Source of the DNA: Prevotellaceae bacterium
GTDB taxonomy: Bacteria > Bacteroidota > Bacteroidia > Bacteroidales > Bacteroidaceae
Reading direction: 5' to 3'
Length of the DNA stretch: 9,615 nt
NCBI GenBank assembly: GCA_021153165.1
Contig: JAGKTZ010000071.1
Location: forward strand, 1 to 9,615
The notes under the pieces were generated by a model, which was not told where the DNA came from, made no database searches, and was given only the letters and a program-made list of their open reading frames with translations. Made by a program: the position numbers and the translations under genes. Position 1 is the stretch's first letter. Every line of letters starts with the position of its first letter. This document shows positions 6,119 through 9,615 of the stretch, one piece after another.

Positions 6119-6892
6119 TTATTTAATGATACCACGTTTTGAAGAAGTCACAAAATCCAAGATGTAATCTTTTTCAGGTGAATCCTTAACGTCATCTTTT
6201 ATTTGCTGCAGACATTCTTCTCTCAACTTACCACTTTGATATAAGATGCGGTAAGCATTATGAATATTCTCGATAGTCTCAGCCGAATAGCCACGTCGAC
6301 GAAGTCCCACCAAATTCAGCCCACAATAAGCAATAGGTTCACGAGCTGCCATAATATATGGTGGAATGTCTTGGTTTACCTTTGAACCACCGCCGACCAT
6401 TACATAGCCGCCAATACGTGTGAACTGGTGTACAAGGACTCCTCCGCTCAATATAGCATTGTCGTCGACAACTACCTCGCCAGCCAGTTTTGAAGAGTTT
6501 CCTATAATACATCCATTTCCCACGGCAACGTCATGCCCTAAATGCACGCCTTCCATCAGCAAATTGTTGTTGCCAACGGTGGTTTGTCCTCTTGCTGCAG
6601 TACCTCGGTTTATGGTCACATTCTCACGTATTGTGTTGTTGTCACCAATTTCTGCGGTGGTTTCTTCTCCTCTGAATTTCAAATCCTGAGGGATAGCACC
6701 AATTACAGCATTTGGAAAGAAGACATTACCTTTTCCCACACGTGTGCCATAAAGCATTGTGACGTTATTCATCAATTTATTATTGTCGCCAATAACTACA
6801 TTTTTGTCGATATAGCAGAAAGGACCAATTTCGCAATTTTCACCAATTACGGCAGTTGGATCTATATAGGCTAAAGGACTGATTTGACTCAT
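6119..6892 (-). CDS. lpxA: UDP-N-acetylglucosamine acyltransferase
   Basis: LpxA performs the first step of lipid A synthesis, moving a 3-hydroxyacyl chain from ACP to the 3-OH of UDP-GlcNAc in the cytosol. The 257-residue protein is full length: a left-handed beta helix of hexapeptide repeats (about 1-185) and a C-terminal helical domain. Residues aligned by motif to E. coli LpxA are all kept: His117 and catalytic His120 (VHLGHD; His122/His125), Gln69-Asp70 (PQDLKF; Gln73-Asp74), His155 (VHQF; His160), Asn193 and Arg199/Arg200 (GLNLVGLRRRG; Asn198, Arg204/205). Gly168 matches Gly173, the hydrocarbon-ruler position that is Gly in enzymes using long chains and Met in the C10-specific Pseudomonas enzyme, consistent with long 3-hydroxy chains. 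It follows lpxC-fabZ by 63 bases. Confidence 0.97.
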   Translation of the reverse strand: MSQISPLAYIDPTAVIGENCEIGPFCYIDKNVVIGDNNKLMNNVTMLYGTRVGKGNVFFPNAVIGAIPQDLKFRGEETTAEIGDNNTIRENVTINRGTAARGQTTVGNNNLLMEGVHLGHDVAVGNGCIIGNSSKLAGEVVVDDNAILSGGVLVHQFTRIGGYVMVGGGSKVNQDIPPYIMAAREPIAYCGLNLVGLRRRGYSAETIENIHNAYRILYQSGKLREECLQQIKDDVKDSPEKDYILDFVTSSKRGIIK

Positions 6893-6921
6893 TTTTCAAT
6901 AATTTATTATAAGAAGCAGTT

Positions 6922-6935
6922 GGTATTTTCATACC
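6922..6935 (-). other. Small GNRA-type hairpin between lpxC-fabZ and lpxA
   Basis: On the minus strand GGTAT-GAAA-ATACC forms a five-pair stem closed by a GAAA tetraloop, about 30 bases upstream of the lpxA start. It lacks a T run and so does not look like a terminator. It might stabilise or process the intercistronic RNA; chance is possible at this length. Confidence 0.35.
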
Positions 6936-6955
6936 CGAGCTTGCTTTGTCCTTGT

Positions 6956-8341
6956 TTACTTATTCTTTACAATTTGTGCAGTAAATGTAGCTTCCATCAC
7001 CACAGTTTCTCCGACGAAGACGTATCCTCTCATTGTTGAAATACCATGGCGAATGGGTGCCATCAGTTCTACTCGGAATATCAGCGTATCTCCTGGAACA
7101 ACTTTGCGACGGAACTTCACGTCATTAATACGTAGGAAATATGTGCTCCAACGTTCTGGTTCTTCTACAGAACTCAACACCAAAAGTCCACCTGCTTGTG
7201 CCATCGCTTCTATTTGGAGTACACCTGGCATCACGGGTTCTTGTGGAAAGTGGCCTTGGAAGAATTCTTCGTTGGACGTTACATTTTTCACAGCTACGAT
7301 ATAATTGCTTCCCATTTCTATCACTTTGTCCACTAATTGCATGGGATAGCGGTGAGGCAATAAGTTGCGAATCTTATTGACATCCATCAAAGGTTCTTCG
7401 TTCGCATCATAAATAGGTGCTTGGACTTCATTCTTACGAATTTCCTTACGCATCTGACGCGCGAACTTATTATTAATGGTATGTCCGGGGCGTGTAGCGA
7501 TGATACGGCCTTTGATAGGACGACCGATCAAAGCCATGTCGCCAATGATATCAAGGATTTTGTGTCGCGCAGGTTCGTTTGGCCAAACCAAAGGCTTTGA
7601 ATTCAGATAGCCCAACTTTGTTGCATCGCGATGTTCCACTTTCAAAGTATCAGCCAACTTATCCAAAGCTTCCTGTGGCATTTCTCTTTCATAAATCACA
7701 ATAGCATTGTCTAAGTCTCCACCTTTGATTAATCCAAGATTCAAAAGTGGTTCAATTTCGCGGACAAAGACAAATGTACGAGCGCTTGAGATTTCTGAAG
7801 CGAAGTCTGACATACTATCCAAAGTCGCAAACTGACTATTAATCAGTTGAGACTCAAATGAAATCATCGCAGTGATTGAGAATTGTTCATCGGGCAGAAT
7901 AACGATAGAAGAGCCTGTCTTCTTGTCGTGGAATTCTATTTTCTTTTTGATGATATAGTAATCCTTTTCAGCATTTTGCTCTTCGATGCCGACACGTTGG
8001 ATGTTTTCCACATAATGTTTAGAACTTCCGTCAAGGATTGGAAACTCTGGTCCATTTACTTGGATCAAACAGTTGTCGATACCCAAAGCATAGAGTGCAG
8101 CCAATCCATGTTCAATTGTACTACACCTTGCTTCTCCTTTTGCAACAACTGTGCCACGTGAGGTATCTATGACATTTTCTGCAATAGCCTCGATGATGGG
8201 TTCACCTTCTAGGTCTATGCGCTGGATCTTGTATCCATGATTTTCAGGAGCAGGATTGAATGTCACAGTCAACGCCAATCCTGTATGAAGTCCTTTTCCG
8301 TAGAGAGAAAAGCTTCCGCCAAGTGTTGTTTGTTTTGCCAT
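6956..8341 (-). CDS. lpxC-fabZ: Fused LpxC deacetylase - FabZ dehydratase
   Basis: This single 461-residue protein joins UDP-3-O-acyl-GlcNAc deacetylase (LpxC, the committed step of lipid A synthesis) to 3-hydroxyacyl-ACP dehydratase (FabZ, fatty acid elongation). The LpxC part, about 1-305, has zinc ligands His78 (TIEHGLAAL), His260 and Asp264 (RHKILDIIGD) and the catalytic-base region GHTINNKF with His287. A short linker (306-318) leads into the FabZ part, about 319-461, with LLPHRYPMQLVDKV (327-340), catalytic His364 in FFQGHFP and Glu378 in PGVLQIEAMAQ. Both active sites look intact. The fusion is a known, common arrangement in Bacteroidetes, not a sequencing artefact. It follows lpxD by 54 bases and precedes lpxA. 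The ATG at 8341 gives the usual N-terminus MAKQTTL. Confidence 0.97.
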   Translation of the reverse strand: MAKQTTLGGSFSLYGKGLHTGLALTVTFNPAPENHGYKIQRIDLEGEPIIEAIAENVIDTSRGTVVAKGEARCSTIEHGLAALYALGIDNCLIQVNGPEFPILDGSSKHYVENIQRVGIEEQNAEKDYYIIKKKIEFHDKKTGSSIVILPDEQFSITAMISFESQLINSQFATLDSMSDFASEISSARTFVFVREIEPLLNLGLIKGGDLDNAIVIYEREMPQEALDKLADTLKVEHRDATKLGYLNSKPLVWPNEPARHKILDIIGDMALIGRPIKGRIIATRPGHTINNKFARQMRKEIRKNEVQAPIYDANEEPLMDVNKIRNLLPHRYPMQLVDKVIEMGSNYIVAVKNVTSNEEFFQGHFPQEPVMPGVLQIEAMAQAGGLLVLSSVEEPERWSTYFLRINDVKFRRKVVPGDTLIFRVELMAPIRHGISTMRGYVFVGETVVMEATFTAQIVKNK

Positions 8342-8350
8342 ATATTATAT

Positions 8351-8379
8351 AGGTGTGAAGAAATGACAAAATGTCACCT
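8351..8379 (-). other. Two mutually exclusive hairpins between lpxD and lpxC-fabZ
   Basis: TGACA-AAA-TGTCA (8364-8376) is a perfect inverted repeat with a 3-base loop. AGGTG (8351-8355) can also pair with CACCT (8375-8379). The two share bases 8375-8376, so they compete. They lie in the 54-base gap upstream of the lpxC-fabZ ATG. No T run follows. Either could affect ribosome access, but the stems are short. Confidence 0.3.
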
Positions 8380-8395
8380 TCTACTTTTTATTGAC

Positions 8396-9451
8396 TTATT
8401 GATTTTGTAATTTTTCCAAGGCTTCTTTCATCTGAGCCATTTCCTTGACCATACGATTGAACTGGGTGTACATATCTGGCAAGTTCTTGAAGACGGCACT
8501 CGAACGTGCAAAATTCTTCGCATCAATTGCTGGAGAACCCTGAATACGTACATTACCATTCTTGATACTGCCTGCGATACCTGCTTGTGCTCCGCAATAC
8601 ACTTTGTCACCGATCACGGCATGTCCGGTAATACCGACTTGTCCGCCAAACATACACCATTCACCGATCTTAGTACTTCCTGCTACACCGACTTGGGCAG
8701 ACATCACCGTATGACTACCTACCTCGCAATTGTGTGCCACTTGTACCAGATTGTCCAACTTCACGCCGCGACGCACATAAGTGCTACCCATCGTAGAGCG
8801 GTCTACGCAAGCGTTAGCACCGATTTCCACATCGTCCTCTATGGTCACAATACCTATTTGAGGTATCTTTTCGTAACCATTAGCTCCTGGAGCAAAACCA
8901 AAACCATCTGCACCAATCACACAACCTGAATGCAGTATTACACGATTGCCTATCACGCAATCATGGTATACAGATACGTTGGGGTAGAAGATACAATTTT
9001 CGCCCACCGTCGCTCTTTCTTCAATCACAGTGTGCGCATAGATTTGCGAACCTTTACCTATGACGACATTTTCGCCGATGTAGGCATACGGTCCTATGTA
9101 GCAATCTTCGCCCACCTGAGCTGTTTCGGCAATACAAGCAGTGGGATGAACGCCAGTGCGCTTTGCTGTCGCTTGTTCATAAAAAGTAAGCAAGCGTGCT
9201 ATAGCTTCGTATGCATTGTCTACTCGCACCAAGGTCGCAGCAACTTCCTGTTGAGGCTGGAAGTCGCGATTGACGAGCACGATGCTTGATTTTGTATCGT
9301 ATAAGTATTGTTCGTATTTAGGGTTGGCTAGGAAAGACAAAGCGCCTTCGAAGCCCTCTTCTATTTTAGCAAATGTTTCGACGGTGGCATCGGCATTGCC
9401 TACCACTTCACCCTGCAATAGGTCTGCTATTTGTTTAGCTGTAAACTTCAT
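8396..9451 (-). CDS. lpxD: UDP-3-O-acylglucosamine N-acyltransferase
   Basis: LpxD adds the second 3-hydroxyacyl chain, on N2 of the LpxC product, giving UDP-2,3-diacylglucosamine. The 351-residue protein has the N-terminal uridine-binding domain (about 1-100, including ALSFLANPKYEQYL 37-50), a long hexapeptide left-handed helix (about 101-305) and a C-terminal ACP-contacting helix (LPDMYTQFNRM onward, 324-351). The catalytic His240 sits in NLVQVAHNCEVG (E. coli His239), His277 in GITGHAVIGD, and GSPA at 305-308 matches the family. The length is normal. It is the promoter-proximal gene of the lipid A cluster in this window. The ATG at 9451 starts with MKFTAKQIADLL, the typical N-terminus. Confidence 0.97.
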   Translation of the reverse strand: MKFTAKQIADLLQGEVVGNADATVETFAKIEEGFEGALSFLANPKYEQYLYDTKSSIVLVNRDFQPQQEVAATLVRVDNAYEAIARLLTFYEQATAKRTGVHPTACIAETAQVGEDCYIGPYAYIGENVVIGKGSQIYAHTVIEERATVGENCIFYPNVSVYHDCVIGNRVILHSGCVIGADGFGFAPGANGYEKIPQIGIVTIEDDVEIGANACVDRSTMGSTYVRRGVKLDNLVQVAHNCEVGSHTVMSAQVGVAGSTKIGEWCMFGGQVGITGHAVIGDKVYCGAQAGIAGSIKNGNVRIQGSPAIDAKNFARSSAVFKNLPDMYTQFNRMVKEMAQMKEALEKLQNQ

Positions 9452-9477
9452 AATCTATGTTTCATCGGTTGGTTATG

Positions 9478-9485
9478 CAAATATC
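9478..9485 (-). promoter_or_regulatory. Possible -7 element for the lpxD operon
   Basis: Read on the minus strand, GATATTTG (9485-9478), followed by CAT, differs from TAnnTTTG at one position and would start transcription about 20 bases before the lpxD ATG. Upstream is T-rich (TTTA-type) sequence with no clean TTTG at 19-21 bases. An inverted repeat, ATCGGTT (9464-9470) / AACCGAT (9516-9522), brackets it and could be an operator or chance. Confidence 0.3.
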
Positions 9486-9590
9486 GTAAAAAGAAATGGA
9501 AATAAATAGAAATTTAACCGATTTTTAATTCAACTATTAAATTATGCCTAAACTTTAGGATGTTTTAACTGTTTGAAGAAAGTAAAAGAG

Positions 9591-9615
9591 ATGAAACACA
9601 CAAGAATTATTATAT
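9591..9615 (+). CDS. Possible first codons of a divergent gene, cut by the window edge
   Basis: An ATG at 9591 opens MKHTRIII and is still open at the window end. It is preceded by the purine-rich AGTAAAAGAG, acceptable as a Bacteroidetes leader, and the minus strand here is full of stops, so no minus-strand gene runs directly into lpxD. A palindrome CCTAAA-C-TTTAGG lies at 9547-9559, about 31 bases upstream. Only eight codons are visible, so no function can be given and the call may be wrong. Confidence 0.2.

Overview
The window reads as a chromosomal segment of a Bacteroidetes bacterium, most likely order Bacteroidales and Prevotella-like. The evidence is the LpxC-FabZ fusion gene, the lipid A cluster order lpxD, lpxC-fabZ, lpxA followed by an IS1096/pRiA4b ORF-3-type gene and miaA, Bacteroidetes-style promoters (TAnnTTTG with TTTG-like upstream elements), and A-rich rather than GGAGG leaders. 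Genus assignment is inference; no rRNA or other marker is present.

Layout. Positions 1-1012 hold purC on the + strand with a promoter-like element and a 3' hairpin terminator. Positions 1013-1595 form a 583-base gene-free gap between the converging ends of purC and a minus-strand flavoprotein gene. This gap is the least explained part of the window: it contains a degenerate array of 21-base repeats in strict phase, TATGC/GCATA palindromic modules and an AT-rich hairpin. From 1596 to 9451 every gene is on the minus strand: HI0933/BaiN-type flavoprotein, PhoH-like ATPase, a small AT-rich orphan lipoprotein with its own promoter and terminator, miaA, an acidic pRiA4b ORF-3-like protein, lpxA, lpxC-fabZ and lpxD. 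The right edge has a promoter region for lpxD and perhaps the first codons of a divergent gene.

Function. lpxD, lpxC-fabZ and lpxA are closely spaced (54 and 63 bases) and read as one operon: LpxA acylates UDP-GlcNAc, LpxC deacetylates the product, LpxD adds the second acyl chain, and FabZ dehydrates the same 3-hydroxyacyl-ACP pool that LpxA and LpxD draw on. The pRiA4b-like gene follows 32 bases after lpxA and probably belongs to the same transcript. miaA (tRNA i6A37 modification) comes next after a 155-base gap containing a large imperfect palindrome that could end or process the message. purC (purine synthesis), phoH and the flavoprotein are ordinary housekeeping genes.

Nothing in the coding part looks like a new defence or mobile system. 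The items worth a second look are the 21-base array at 1284-1409, the 86-base palindrome at 5406-5491, the orphan lipoprotein, and the conserved-looking but functionally unknown acidic protein within the lipid A operon.
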